A stretch of 64,000 nt of DNA from Thermoplasmatota archaeon (GTDB taxonomy: Archaea; Thermoplasmatota; Thermoplasmata; Thermoplasmatales; GCA-001856825), in the NCBI GenBank assembly GCA_023379555.1, contig JAMCQR010000054.1:1-64000 (forward strand), given 5' to 3'. The position numbers and the translations under genes were made by a program. The notes below the pieces were generated by a model. It saw only the letters and a list, made by a program, of their open reading frames with translations, did not search any database and was not told the DNA's origin. Position 1 is the first letter of the stretch. Each line of letters begins with the position of its first letter. Positions 17,444 through 25,018 of this stretch are shown here, piece by piece.

Positions 17444-17980
17444 ATGAGAAGAAATCTTTCCGAACTTGAACAGAAGATCATATTATTGCTCAAGAGAAAT
17501 TCCAGGATGAGCATAGTTGACATGGCAAGTGAACTGGGAACAAGTAGAATTACAGCCAAGAAGGCTCTGGATTCCATAATATCAAGCGGAAGGATAAAGA
17601 AATTCACCATCTCACTTGCAGATGAAGAGAAGGATATGGTTCTCCTATACACTGATAGTTTAGAGAATATACCAGGGAATCTTATCCTAGAGCGCTTCTC
17701 TCTCATAGATGGATCCTATATGGTGATCCTGTACTATGAGGACCTCATAAAGATAAAGAAGACTAATATAAAAAGAGTTGAAATAGCAACCTCCAGAGAA
17801 TCGTATGAAAACATGAAGAGGGTAGAAAACATCCGCTGCGATTACTGCGGAAAAGAGATCAAGAACAATCCGATCTCAGTAGAGATAAGGGGAAAGACGT
17901 ATTACTTGTGCTGTCCGAACTGTGAGAGAGACATCAAAAAAAGAGGGGAGATGATTCTTGAGGAAGATTCCAGACACTAG
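17444..17980 (+). CDS. HTH regulator with C-terminal TRASH metal-sensing domain
   Basis: 178 residues. Residues 1-55 form an Lrp/AsnC-type HTH (LSELEQKIILLLKRNSRMS, then MASELGTSRITAKKALDSI). A linker beta domain follows, and residues 128-160 form a TRASH domain with CDYCGKEI and CCPNC as metal ligands. This layout is that of archaeal copper and heavy-metal regulators of the CopT/CopR type. It probably controls the divergent DoxX-like gene through the inverted repeat between them. No copA or copZ gene is adjacent, which differs from the classical copper cluster. Confidence 0.88.
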   Translation: MRRNLSELEQKIILLLKRNSRMSIVDMASELGTSRITAKKALDSIISSGRIKKFTISLADEEKDMVLLYTDSLENIPGNLILERFSLIDGSYMVILYYEDLIKIKKTNIKRVEIATSRESYENMKRVENIRCDYCGKEIKNNPISVEIRGKTYYLCCPNCERDIKKRGEMILEEDSRH

Positions 17981-18027
17981 CATGTACAGGTAGGTGCTAT
18001 TGATAAAGCGAATGCTACAATTCTACT

Positions 18028-18060
18028 CATAACGTTCTCATAACGTTCTCATAACGTTTA
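18028..18060. repeat. Three tandem copies of an 11-bp repeat
   Basis: CATAACGTTCT occurs at 18028-18038 and 18039-18049, followed by CATAACGTTTA at 18050-18060. Each unit contains the palindrome AACGTT, repeated once per helical turn. The array lies upstream of the TATA-like atattataaat (about 18094-18104) of the next gene, so it could be an operator. Confidence 0.7.
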
Positions 18061-18138
18061 ATATATTGGAAACGCCTGGACAGTTTGATCAGATATATTA
18101 TAAATAACTGAGATGAATTATAATCAACCAAGAGTTCA

Positions 18139-18495
18139 GTGAGAGATTTAACTACCGGGATGGGCCCACGGTCTGGCGTGACTGAAAATAAGCTGGTGGA
18201 CAAGAATTCCAGCATTCCAGACTCAATTGCTGTTGGGAAAGGGAAAGTTGAATTGAGAAAAGGAGTAATAAAGGCTGCTAAAGGGAAATCTCTAGTCCTG
18301 GAATTGGTTGAAGAAAAAGGCCCATGTCCAGATGATATGTGCCAATTGGAAGCTAAAATCAGTGCAAGAATTCTTGGCGACATCAATGATCCATCCCTAT
18401 ATGAAATAATTAAAACAGAAAAGTTCACATTAGCCATCAGCAAAGCTGTTTGGCGCGCCATAGATAGGGGAATGCAGGGCATCTTCATCAGGTGA
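18139..18495 (+). CDS. Hypothetical protein with a CxxxxC motif
   Basis: 118 residues from a GTG at 18139 (an ATG at 18160 would give 111). It is not recognised. It is predicted alpha/beta, with two Cys in GPCPDDMCQLE near residue 64 and a C-terminal helix AISKAVWRAIDRG. It has a TATA-like box about 38 nt upstream, and the tandem 11-bp repeats lie before that. It stands next to the TRASH regulator but is separated by 158 nt. Confidence 0.6.
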   Translation: MRDLTTGMGPRSGVTENKLVDKNSSIPDSIAVGKGKVELRKGVIKAAKGKSLVLELVEEKGPCPDDMCQLEAKISARILGDINDPSLYEIIKTEKFTLAISKAVWRAIDRGMQGIFIR

Positions 18496-18680
18496 GGAAG
18501 ATTGACAACCTAAGCATGACGGGATTCTCATTAACCTACTGATATGTCCACGCTCTTTTACATCATCTAATATGGGTGATCTCACTCCATGGTGATTCTT
18601 ATCGTTATGTATGCTTCTGATTATAATATTTTACAGATTGAATATAGTACGTTTTTATCCATTCATATGATTTCATAAGT

Positions 18681-18860
18681 ATGTCTTGTGGATGTATGAC
18701 TAATTCGGGAAAGCATCAAATGCACAGCCATGGTGGTGAGGGAAACTTTTCAGCAGATGATATGAAAAATGCACTGGGCATACTGAATGAGAGGTATGCA
18801 AGAGGAGAAATCGGAAAGGAAGAGTATTTAAGCATAAAGAATGAAATCTTGTCCAAGTGA
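18681..18860 (+). CDS. Small SHOCT-domain protein with a Cys/His/Met-rich N-terminus
   Basis: 59 residues. The N-terminus reads MSCGCMTNSGKHQMHSHGG and is unusually rich in metal ligands. The C-terminal half is a SHOCT domain (ALGILNERYARGEI, GKEEYLSIKNEIL), a short helical oligomerisation module. A TATA-like gtttttatc (18651-18659) lies 26 nt upstream, which supports a leaderless start. The position 0.7 kb from a TRASH metal regulator suggests, by inference only, a role in copper or other metal handling. Confidence 0.7.
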   Translation: MSCGCMTNSGKHQMHSHGGEGNFSADDMKNALGILNERYARGEIGKEEYLSIKNEILSK

Positions 18861-18961
18861 AGAAATGACAACCGAATAGAGTCAAATTTGTTACAAAAGC
18901 TACAAATTTTTATTTAGCAACTGCTAACTCATTTCAAATCAATTACCGTTGAACTTCATTT

Positions 18962-18993
18962 TGTCGTTTTATTTTCAATTCTGTCGTTTTATT
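18962..18993. repeat. Spaced 12-bp direct repeat
   Basis: TGTCGTTTTATT occurs at 18962-18973 and again at 18982-18993, 20 bp apart. The pair lies just past the stop of the minus-strand membrane gene, in its 3' region. A palindrome TTAGCA-AC-TGCTAA (18914-18927) is close by. The function is unknown. Confidence 0.5.
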
Positions 18994-18996
18994 CCC

Positions 18997-19269
18997 TTAT
19001 TTAACAACAAAGCCGATGAAATAGAATGCTATATCATACAGAAATCCATAGAAACTGAAGATGATTCCACCGACAGCACTGGGGAATAAAATGAATGGTG
19101 CAGGGCGCCCCCCTGCCAGATGGGTCGTGTATTCATTCCAGCTGAATCCGACAAAGTCGGAATGATATGGGCGAAAAACAGATAGTAAGGTGGCAACAAT
19201 TGAGATAAGAAGGATAAAAATCAGGGCTCTTGAAGAATTGTCAATAAGCTCAGTTCTGTTAGCTCTCAT
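18997..19269 (-). CDS. Small two-helix membrane protein
   Basis: 90 residues with hydrophobic helices ALIFILLISIVATLLSVF and FPSAVGGIIFSFYGFLYDI. A charged N-terminus and a soluble loop (HSDFVGFSWNEYTTHLAGG) complete it. I do not recognise it. It starts 47 nt after the stop of the truncated csb1 frame on the same strand, so it may be a passenger of the same accessory island. Confidence 0.5.
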   Translation of the reverse strand: MRANRTELIDNSSRALIFILLISIVATLLSVFRPYHSDFVGFSWNEYTTHLAGGRPAPFILFPSAVGGIIFSFYGFLYDIAFYFIGFVVK

Positions 19270-19316
19270 CTATACTCACCAAACTGCGTTTATGTATTAT
19301 TGTTTTCGGCGGAAAG

Positions 19317-19640
19317 TTACATAACATCTGAATATTCACCATTAGTTGCACCCCCAAATACTACCATTGAGTTCGCCAGATATGTCGATTCTGTTATCCG
19401 CCAGACACACCTCTTCAAGTCTGTTGGCATCGATTGCGCTGATTCCAAGAGGATCATTCTATTTCCATCGGGTCTCTCATATACCGCAGCACCTATGTCT
19501 GGGAATCCCGTGGGCTGGAACCTGTCTCCCTGAACAGGTTTCAGTTTGACTTCCATCAGTATTCTCTCTGAATTTTTTAGCGTATCATATCCGTAATGCG
19601 TTCCATCATTTTCTACTGTCATTTTTCCACAAGAATCCAA
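19317..19640 (-). pseudogene. csb1: Truncated Csb1/Cas7 of a type I-G (I-U) CRISPR system
   Basis: 107 residues. The stretch LKPVQGDRFQPTGFPDIGAA, an acidic spacer and then ILLESAQSM matches the N-terminal hallmark of the Csb1 (GSU0053, type I-U/I-G Cas7) family. Full-length members are several times longer. After ESAQSM the similarity fades (LKRCVWRITESTYLANSM) and the frame stops at 19317. The missing part is not seen in the following sequence in any frame I could read. It is therefore an N-terminal remnant. No other cas gene and no repeat-spacer array is visible in the window. Confidence 0.75.
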
Positions 19641-19677
19641 TTTCTCCTGAGATAAATAACTTTGTAAAATTAAGTGG

Positions 19678-19767
19678 TGAGTTTAAGCGTTGAACTCCCT
19701 TGTAAGTAGATATTCTAGGGGTTGCGTGAAGAGGACGCTGGTCTGCTATCCATTAAACTACAACACT
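19678..19767 (-). other. Decayed tRNA-like sequence
   Basis: On the minus strand the 5' half looks like a tRNA. It has an AGTGTTG acceptor strand, TA, a pairing D-arm GTTT...AGAC with the GG-containing loop AATGGATAGC, and an anticodon arm GCGT/ACGC around CCTCTTC. The loop most resembles tRNA-Glu. The 3' half does not form a normal T-arm and the acceptor pairs only partly, although the end reads ACCA. It is probably a pseudogene or a relic attachment site rather than a working tRNA. The rest of the interval 19641-20139 shows nothing else. Confidence 0.35.
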
Positions 19768-20139
19768 TTTCGCTACTTTTCATCTCATTTCACCTTGAGA
19801 TCTTATCGTATAGCTCTCCCAAGATAGCAAATCATTCAAGAAATTATGATTCTTGCACACTACCCATTGTGATGTCGTAGCTCTATACATATAAATATAC
19901 ATCTCATATTCACGAATCACCTTACAGCACTTTGTTTTAATCGTGAGATAAAAATCTCGGCCTTAGATATTGTAAGAAAATCGATAATTGATTACATTTA
20001 AAGTAAACCCGCCCAATGATATAGAATGAGTTAAAGATATTGTATGACATTCAACAGTTCCTCTCAAACCCTAAAATCCTAGTTCCTGTCACGAAAAAAT
20101 CAGATAAAATTTATTATATACGAGTATATACATATAATT

Positions 20140-20382
20140 ATGAGAAAAATAACTACCATCAAAGTGGAAGAAAGTGTGCTTAATTCAGCACAGGCAATTG
20201 GCTTGAACGTATCAAAGTACGTTGAGACTAAATTACGGGAATTCCTGAAAACCCAACAGGTCTCCGTGCTTGGCGATGTTGACCTATGCGGAGGGCCGGA
20301 TTTGAACCGGCGAACCTCTACAGGAACAGATCTTGAGTCTGTCGCTTTTGGCCAAGCTCGGCAACCTCCGCTAAACCGCTAA
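20140..20382 (+). other. RHH/CcdA-like frame running into tRNA-Leu: probable int(N) fragment
   Basis: The first 42 residues (MRKITTIKVEESVLNSAQ, GLNVSKYVETKLREFLK) form a ribbon-helix-helix/CcdA-antitoxin-like module with a good TATA box (20110-20121) about 25 nt before the ATG. The frame then continues across the complementary strand of tRNA-Leu, giving CGGPDLNRRTSTG and so on, and stops just past it. In SSV-type archaeal integrases the N-terminal fragment int(N) overlaps a tRNA in exactly this antisense way after integration. No tyrosine-recombinase catalytic domain (int(C)) is present, and an isolated antitoxin remains possible. Confidence 0.55.
20287..20371 (-). tRNA. tRNA-Leu (CAA anticodon), probable attachment site
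   Basis: An 85-nt class II tRNA on the minus strand. The acceptor GCGGAGG pairs with CCTCCGC, with discriminator A. The anticodon stem ACAGA/TCTGT encloses CTCAAGA (anticodon CAA). A long variable arm is present and the T-arm contains GGTTCAAATCC. A plus-strand RHH frame reads through it from its 3' end. Confidence 0.95.
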
Positions 20383-20475
20383 TATCTGGATTTATAAGAA
20401 TGTTGGGGAATTTTGATTTTTGCATGTTATGATGATGTGAACACCTTGTTTCACAACTTTACTTTTGTTTTTCAC

Positions 20476-21270
20476 TCAAGGGACCAGTCCAGTTCCATAG
20501 TCCACCCACAACTCCTCCGAATATACCTTGAAACCCAGTTTCCTGTAGACATTTATGGCTGCTGGATTTTCCTTGTTCACGTAAAGAATGCCCTTGGAAA
20601 GATGATTGTAGTTGCTCATTATTGTTGAGATCACTTTTCCGGCATACCCCCTGTTCCTGTACCTTGGATCAGTGAACACCGAAGATATGACGAACCAGTC
20701 TTTCCAGACCGCACCAAGCGTGGCTGCACTTGCCAGATTCTCTCCATCGTAGTATCCGTAAACTGTACTGTATGTCAGCAGGTTCCTGAACTCTTCCTTC
20801 CCCATGCTCGGGAATCTCGTCCCCTGCCACTGAGACATCAATTGCCCATATTGCTGATGTGCATCCGCAGAAAGAAGCCTTACAGATTTGTCCTTCTCCC
20901 CATTGGGTTTGTCCACCACCATGCAGTATTCGTGGTATATCCTATCAGCGTCATCAAAGAATTTCAGGTTACCGTTGAATCGCATATGGACAAGCGACTT
21001 GCTCCTGTCAATGTTCCTTAACAGCAGATCAAAAGATTCATCATTCCCAGAGAACCATATGTCCTTGACGCCACTCGAATGGTAATATATCAGCATGACT
21101 CCGGACATGTCTGAGCCGTCCCTTGCGAAATAGAACTGGCTATTTCCCATCAAGAAATTGTAATTTTCAAGATCAAATAAAAGATAGAAGTTGTCGTAGT
21201 CATTCCTGAGGAAACGCATTATTCTCTGCTTATCGTACCATCCCCCCATTTGCCTGACCTGAAGCACCAT
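20476..21270 (-). CDS. GNAT-family N-acetyltransferase
   Basis: 264 residues. The C-terminal third holds the GNAT acetyl-CoA fold: VSSVFTDPRYRNRG-type motif A seen as VFTDPRYRNRGYAGKVI, then ILYVNKENPAAINVYRKLGF. The N-terminal 150 residues resemble the extra domain of two-domain archaeal GNATs, including FARDGSDMSGVMLIYYHSSG. The acceptor substrate is unknown. It is a single gene close to tRNA-Leu. Confidence 0.87.
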   Translation of the reverse strand: MVLQVRQMGGWYDKQRIMRFLRNDYDNFYLLFDLENYNFLMGNSQFYFARDGSDMSGVMLIYYHSSGVKDIWFSGNDESFDLLLRNIDRSKSLVHMRFNGNLKFFDDADRIYHEYCMVVDKPNGEKDKSVRLLSADAHQQYGQLMSQWQGTRFPSMGKEEFRNLLTYSTVYGYYDGENLASAATLGAVWKDWFVISSVFTDPRYRNRGYAGKVISTIMSNYNHLSKGILYVNKENPAAINVYRKLGFKVYSEELWVDYGTGLVP

Positions 21271-21337
21271 CTATCTTTCTCCCTCTTTTAATGAATTTGC
21301 GAATATTTAACTATTTTATTGTAATTATGGACGGTAT

Positions 21338-22240
21338 ATGAACCTAATGGATATCAGCGACGACATCAATGCGGCGTTATCAAGAACTGGCAAATCCATT
21401 GAGAGTGATTTCAAATGGGTTTTCAAGAGTTCTGAACTCAGGGACGCTACTTTCCACCTTTTATCTGTAAGCGGTAAGCTTCTCAGACCGGGGCTGGTGT
21501 TCGTCGGTTCTGAAGCCATTGGTTCCAACCCCATGGAATATGTGGAACTTGCCACTGCTATAGAATACCTGCACATATCTTCGCTGATCCACGATGACAT
21601 AGTGGATAAAGATGAAATTCGGAGGGGAAAACAGGCAGTCCACGTCAAATACGGCATTGAAAATGCAATACTTGCAGGGGATGCCCTTATCGCCAGGGCA
21701 GTGAGCCTCTCTTCCAAATATGGGGAGCAGGTTGTTTCAAGAATAGCGGGAACAGCTTTTCAAATGTGCGATGGAGAGGGACTTGATTTTTCCGTTCAAA
21801 ACGGGAAAATCGGGCAGGACTATGAAGGCTACATGGAAATTGCGAGAAGAAAGACTGCTTCCTTGATTTCCACATCCCTCTCAATAGCAGCAGTAAGAGA
21901 AGGAAGGGAAGCTGTGACAATAAGGAAACTTGAAACTGCTGGCGAGAATCTCGGAGTCGCATTTCAGATCAGGGACGACATAATAAATTCAATCGGGGCA
22001 GCCGACCTTGGAAAGAGGCCTGGAAATGACGATCTTCTGAGGAATAGACCAAACGTAGTCACAGTCTTAATGGCCGATCTTGAAGATAAGAAAAAGGCTG
22101 TTTCCAGAAGTATTGATCTGATGGAAGATTTCGTGCAGAGTGCAATCCTTACTCTTTCTGATTTCAACAGGATCACAATTCTGAAGAAATACATCAACAC
22201 CTTTTTTGACTCCAAAATACTGAGAAATTATATCTATTAA
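21338..22240 (+). CDS. idsA: Polyprenyl diphosphate synthase (short-chain, probably GGPP synthase)
   Basis: 300 residues. It elongates allylic diphosphates with IPP for archaeal lipid chains or quinone tails. The first Asp-rich motif is IHDDIVDKDEIRRG (DDxxD, about residue 87). The second is FQIRDDIINSIG, where the third Asp of the usual DDxxD is Asn. The basic GKRPGNDDLLRN segment follows. The product length is not readable with confidence. A single TATA-bearing region precedes it and ubiX follows after 16 nt, so the two form an operon. Confidence 0.9.
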   Translation: MNLMDISDDINAALSRTGKSIESDFKWVFKSSELRDATFHLLSVSGKLLRPGLVFVGSEAIGSNPMEYVELATAIEYLHISSLIHDDIVDKDEIRRGKQAVHVKYGIENAILAGDALIARAVSLSSKYGEQVVSRIAGTAFQMCDGEGLDFSVQNGKIGQDYEGYMEIARRKTASLISTSLSIAAVREGREAVTIRKLETAGENLGVAFQIRDDIINSIGAADLGKRPGNDDLLRNRPNVVTVLMADLEDKKKAVSRSIDLMEDFVQSAILTLSDFNRITILKKYINTFFDSKILRNYIY

Positions 22241-22256
22241 TTTGGAATATTTACAA

Positions 22257-22811
22257 ATGGAGTACGTGCTTGCAATTACCGGCGGATCTGGGATTGCCTA
22301 TGGATTCAACATTCTTGAGAATCTTCCTAGCAGGAAGGTACTGATTTTATCAAACGGAGCACTGGAAGTTGCAAAATATGAAATGAGGGGGAGCCTCAGC
22401 ATAGAAAGTATCAGGAAGGAAGTGGACGAATTCCACATGGAAGATGATATGACGGCCCCGCAGGCATCTGGTTCTCACAAATTCGAGGCACTCATGATTG
22501 CTCCAGCTTCCATGAATACGGTCGCAAAAATAGCCAGTGGAATTTCAGACAACCTGGTAACAAGAGTTGCATCTGTTGCACTGAAGGAGAGAAGGAAGTT
22601 CATCCTTCTTTTCAGGGAGATGCCTCTGAGCAGCATACAATTGCAGAACCTGTTGAAACTTTCAGAGAGCGGGGCGATCGTGATGCCTGCATCCCCGGGG
22701 TTTTACCACAGCCCGAGGAACATAAATGACATGCTTGCATTTGTCACTTCGAGGGTACTGGATGAACTTGGGTTGGAGAACAGCATGATCCGGAGATGGG
22801 GAGATAAATAA
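22257..22811 (+). CDS. ubiX: Flavin prenyltransferase, UbiX-like
   Basis: 184 residues from the ATG at 22257 (TTG at 22242 is in frame). It attaches a dimethylallyl group to FMN, producing the prenylated-FMN cofactor of UbiD-type decarboxylases. Landmarks are YVLAITGGSGIAYG (flavin phosphate loop), the SNGALEVAKYE segment, MIAPASMNTVAKIASGISDNL and MPASPGFYHSPRNI. It is slightly short but complete. It is co-transcribed with the polyprenyl synthase, consistent with prenyl metabolism; the partner UbiD is not in the window. Confidence 0.9.
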   Translation: MEYVLAITGGSGIAYGFNILENLPSRKVLILSNGALEVAKYEMRGSLSIESIRKEVDEFHMEDDMTAPQASGSHKFEALMIAPASMNTVAKIASGISDNLVTRVASVALKERRKFILLFREMPLSSIQLQNLLKLSESGAIVMPASPGFYHSPRNINDMLAFVTSRVLDELGLENSMIRRWGDK

Positions 22812-22893
22812 AGTTTCGGATGTTGAAATAGTCGTTAGACCATTTTTCAAGCTATTTTCAAAATATTTAATAATGGAAACAACCTTTGCGCAT

Positions 22894-23088
22894 ATGGTTT
22901 ATTCTCACTGCCTTATATGCGGTTCAGCAATCATTTCCGGACTATATTGCAAGGATTGTGAGTGGGAAATCAAAAGGATGAGGCTTGGAAACGAGGAAAA
23001 CTTCGAGATTTGGTTGAGCAGCAAAACGGGAAGTGAAAAAATCAAATTTGAAAGAAACAGTGGGTTAAGCCTTGAAAGTTTTCAGTAG
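22894..23088 (+). CDS. Small zinc-ribbon protein
   Basis: 64 residues from the ATG at 22894. A longer frame starts at 22873, but the TATA-like atatttaata (about 22863-22872) lies 28 nt before the inner ATG and would overlap the outer one. Two CxxC pairs (CLIC, about residue 6, and CKDC, about residue 20) form a compact zinc ribbon, followed by a charged helix. The function is unknown. Its 3' end overlaps the convergent small gene of the Nuo operon by 7 nt. Confidence 0.6.
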   Translation: MVYSHCLICGSAIISGLYCKDCEWEIKRMRLGNEENFEIWLSSKTGSEKIKFERNSGLSLESFQ

Positions 23089-23291
23089 TCAGTTAGATTG
23101 AATTCTTCCTTCAACCTCAAGAACTTCTCCCTGCTATCAATGCCGTAATTTCTGCTGATTTCCTCGATCGCTGAAGTTTTTGATGAATCCCATATTTCGC
23201 TCAACAGCATCATTCTTCCTTTACGGGTGGAAAATATTATTTCTTCTCCCTCAAGCTTCCATTCCCTCAATAGCTGATAACCTTCGCTCAT
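23082..23291 (-). CDS. Unknown small protein, last gene of the Nuo operon
   Basis: 69 residues, soluble and charged, alpha/beta (YQLLREWKLEGEEIIFS, then helices to the C-terminus). I do not recognise it. Its start overlaps the previous small gene by 4 nt, which ties it to the Nuo transcript. Possible assembly or accessory role by position only. Confidence 0.6.
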   Translation of the reverse strand: MSEGYQLLREWKLEGEEIIFSTRKGRMMLLSEIWDSSKTSAIEEISRNYGIDSREKFLRLKEEFNLTDY

Positions 23292-23587
23292 AGATCATTG
23301 CACCTCTTGGTATCATATGCTGGAAATGCCACATCATACCTGTTGTACGAATAAAGGAACCTGAAGTATATTGCCCTTTTCTCTAGTTCTTCTCCAGGTA
23401 TCCTTAAAATTTCATCCTCAATCTCCTCTGGTTCTATCCTCTTTTCAATTGCAGAGAGCAACACCTTTGACACTTCCGCATAGAAACCTTTCCCCTTGAC
23501 GCTCTTTGATAGGAAATGATGTGCCCTTCCTATTTCTCCTCCTATGAGCTCAGTTTCATATGCATTGAAGTAGAATTCTTCCATCAT
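23288..23587 (-). CDS. Unknown small helical protein in the Nuo operon
   Basis: 99 residues, predicted all-helical and soluble, with no Cys motif. Features are NAYETELIGGEIGRAHHFLS near the start and RAIYFRFLYSYNRYDVAFPAYD near the end. It starts directly after the NuoN stop (adjacent, no gap), so it is cotranslated with the complex. It may be a lineage-specific accessory or assembly protein. Confidence 0.6.
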   Translation of the reverse strand: MMEEFYFNAYETELIGGEIGRAHHFLSKSVKGKGFYAEVSKVLLSAIEKRIEPEEIEDEILRIPGEELEKRAIYFRFLYSYNRYDVAFPAYDTKRCNDL

Positions 23588-25018
23588 CTAAATCCCTCCT
23601 GCCAGTATTGCCGGTAAATGGACAATCATACCGCTCGCATAGGAGTAGAGAGCGAACCACAGGACACCGAAGATGACTGTGATCGCTGCGGCAGCTATTG
23701 TTATGTAATTGCTGGATACTGGCTTGCTATTCCCCTTCTTCCAGAACATGTACATTATTACCCGACCATAGTAGTAGAAAGAGAGGACTGAATTCAGTAC
23801 TGCAAATATTATGACAATGTAAGCCAGAACAGTTCCAGTTGAGATGACAGACAGGAAAAGGAAGTACTTCCCTATGAATCCCAGGGTACCGGGGAATCCT
23901 GCCAAGGAAAGCAGCAGTATGGAAAAAGAGGCTGCAAACAGAGGATTTCTTTTCCACAGACCCGAGAAATTCTCCAGATCATAATTGTCAAAATTGTTCA
24001 TTGCAATGAATGATCCACCCTTCATTAAGCCATATGCCATCGCATACATGAGAATGCTGATTATTGCGAGCGTGACTGCTCCCGTCCCAGCTACAAGGAA
24101 AACAGTTGAGAGGTAACCAGCCTGGGCTATGGAGGAATATGCAAGCATCCTCTTGACATTCTTCTGTGAAATTGCCACCAGATTGCCAAAGGTCATTGTC
24201 AGTATCGCTATGATGGCAAATACGGGCTTTAGGTAGCCGAAGAAGTTCACAGACGAGAGGAATATGTTCATCATCACCCCAAGGGTCATAATCTTCGAGC
24301 TGGTACTGAGCAACGATGAGACTGGGTTAGAGGTGCCGGTATACGTGTCTATGGCCCATCCTTGCAACGGGAAAATTGCAAGCTTGAATCCAAATCCGAA
24401 TATCAGGATTCCCATTCCAAGGACATAGATTTCATTGAAACGGGAAACAGTCCCAAGATAGAGGGAACCTGTAGCTATGTAGTAAAGTGATATCCCGAAT
24501 ATTATAAGTCCAGTGGAGAAAGCACCGACGATGAAGTACTTGATTGAAGACTCCAGTTCACTATCGTTCTTCCCGAATGCTGTGATGACGTATGTTGGAA
24601 TTGAGACCCCCTCAAATGCCAGGAATATGAACAGCAGATTGTAGGAGGAGACTGCCAATCCCATGAATCCTAGAGAGATCAGGAATATTGCAACCATCAG
24701 CCCGGGCTTGTTGGTCTTGGGGAAGGAAGACATCCCCAGAACTGACATTATGGCAGGTATTAGTATTGTGACAAATAGCAGTGAAGAGAAACCACTGATC
24801 ATGATTGGTGATCCAGTTCCAACTCCAGCAAACAAGTTCCCAAGCATGAGGGTCATGACGAGAGACGTGAATGCAAAAACAGCTCCTATCGCAACGTGAA
24901 CTATCCTGTTCTCTGAGAACATACTGACCAGCAAGGCAACGAATGCCCCCAGGAACAGCACGTATATGTTCCAAAGGTCCGCATAATTTCCAAGTCCGTA
25001 ACCCGTAATAGTTATCAT
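23588..25018 (-). CDS. nuoN: NADH-quinone oxidoreductase-like subunit N
   Basis: 476 residues with about 14 helices. It is an antiporter-like proton-pumping subunit of the membrane arm. Conserved charged helices include the Glu in FLAFEGVSIPTYVI and the Lys/His region of FGFKLAIFPLQGWAIDTYTG. SSIAQAGYLSTVFLV and LAGFPGTLGFIGKYFLF follow the NuoN pattern. The ATG lies immediately before the NuoM stop. It is the most distal of the three antiporter-like genes. Confidence 0.95.
   Translation of the reverse strand: MITITGYGLGNYADLWNIYVLFLGAFVALLVSMFSENRIVHVAIGAVFAFTSLVMTLMLGNLFAGVGTGSPIMISGFSSLLFVTILIPAIMSVLGMSSFPKTNKPGLMVAIFLISLGFMGLAVSSYNLLFIFLAFEGVSIPTYVITAFGKNDSELESSIKYFIVGAFSTGLIIFGISLYYIATGSLYLGTVSRFNEIYVLGMGILIFGFGFKLAIFPLQGWAIDTYTGTSNPVSSLLSTSSKIMTLGVMMNIFLSSVNFFGYLKPVFAIIAILTMTFGNLVAISQKNVKRMLAYSSIAQAGYLSTVFLVAGTGAVTLAIISILMYAMAYGLMKGGSFIAMNNFDNYDLENFSGLWKRNPLFAASFSILLLSLAGFPGTLGFIGKYFLFLSVISTGTVLAYIVIIFAVLNSVLSFYYYGRVIMYMFWKKGNSKPVSSNYITIAAAAITVIFGVLWFALYSYASGMIVHLPAILAGGI

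Noticed and set aside
19641..20139. Possible CRISPR array beside the Csb1 remnant
   Set aside because: I looked for 25-40 bp repeats at regular spacing here and across all gaps and saw none.
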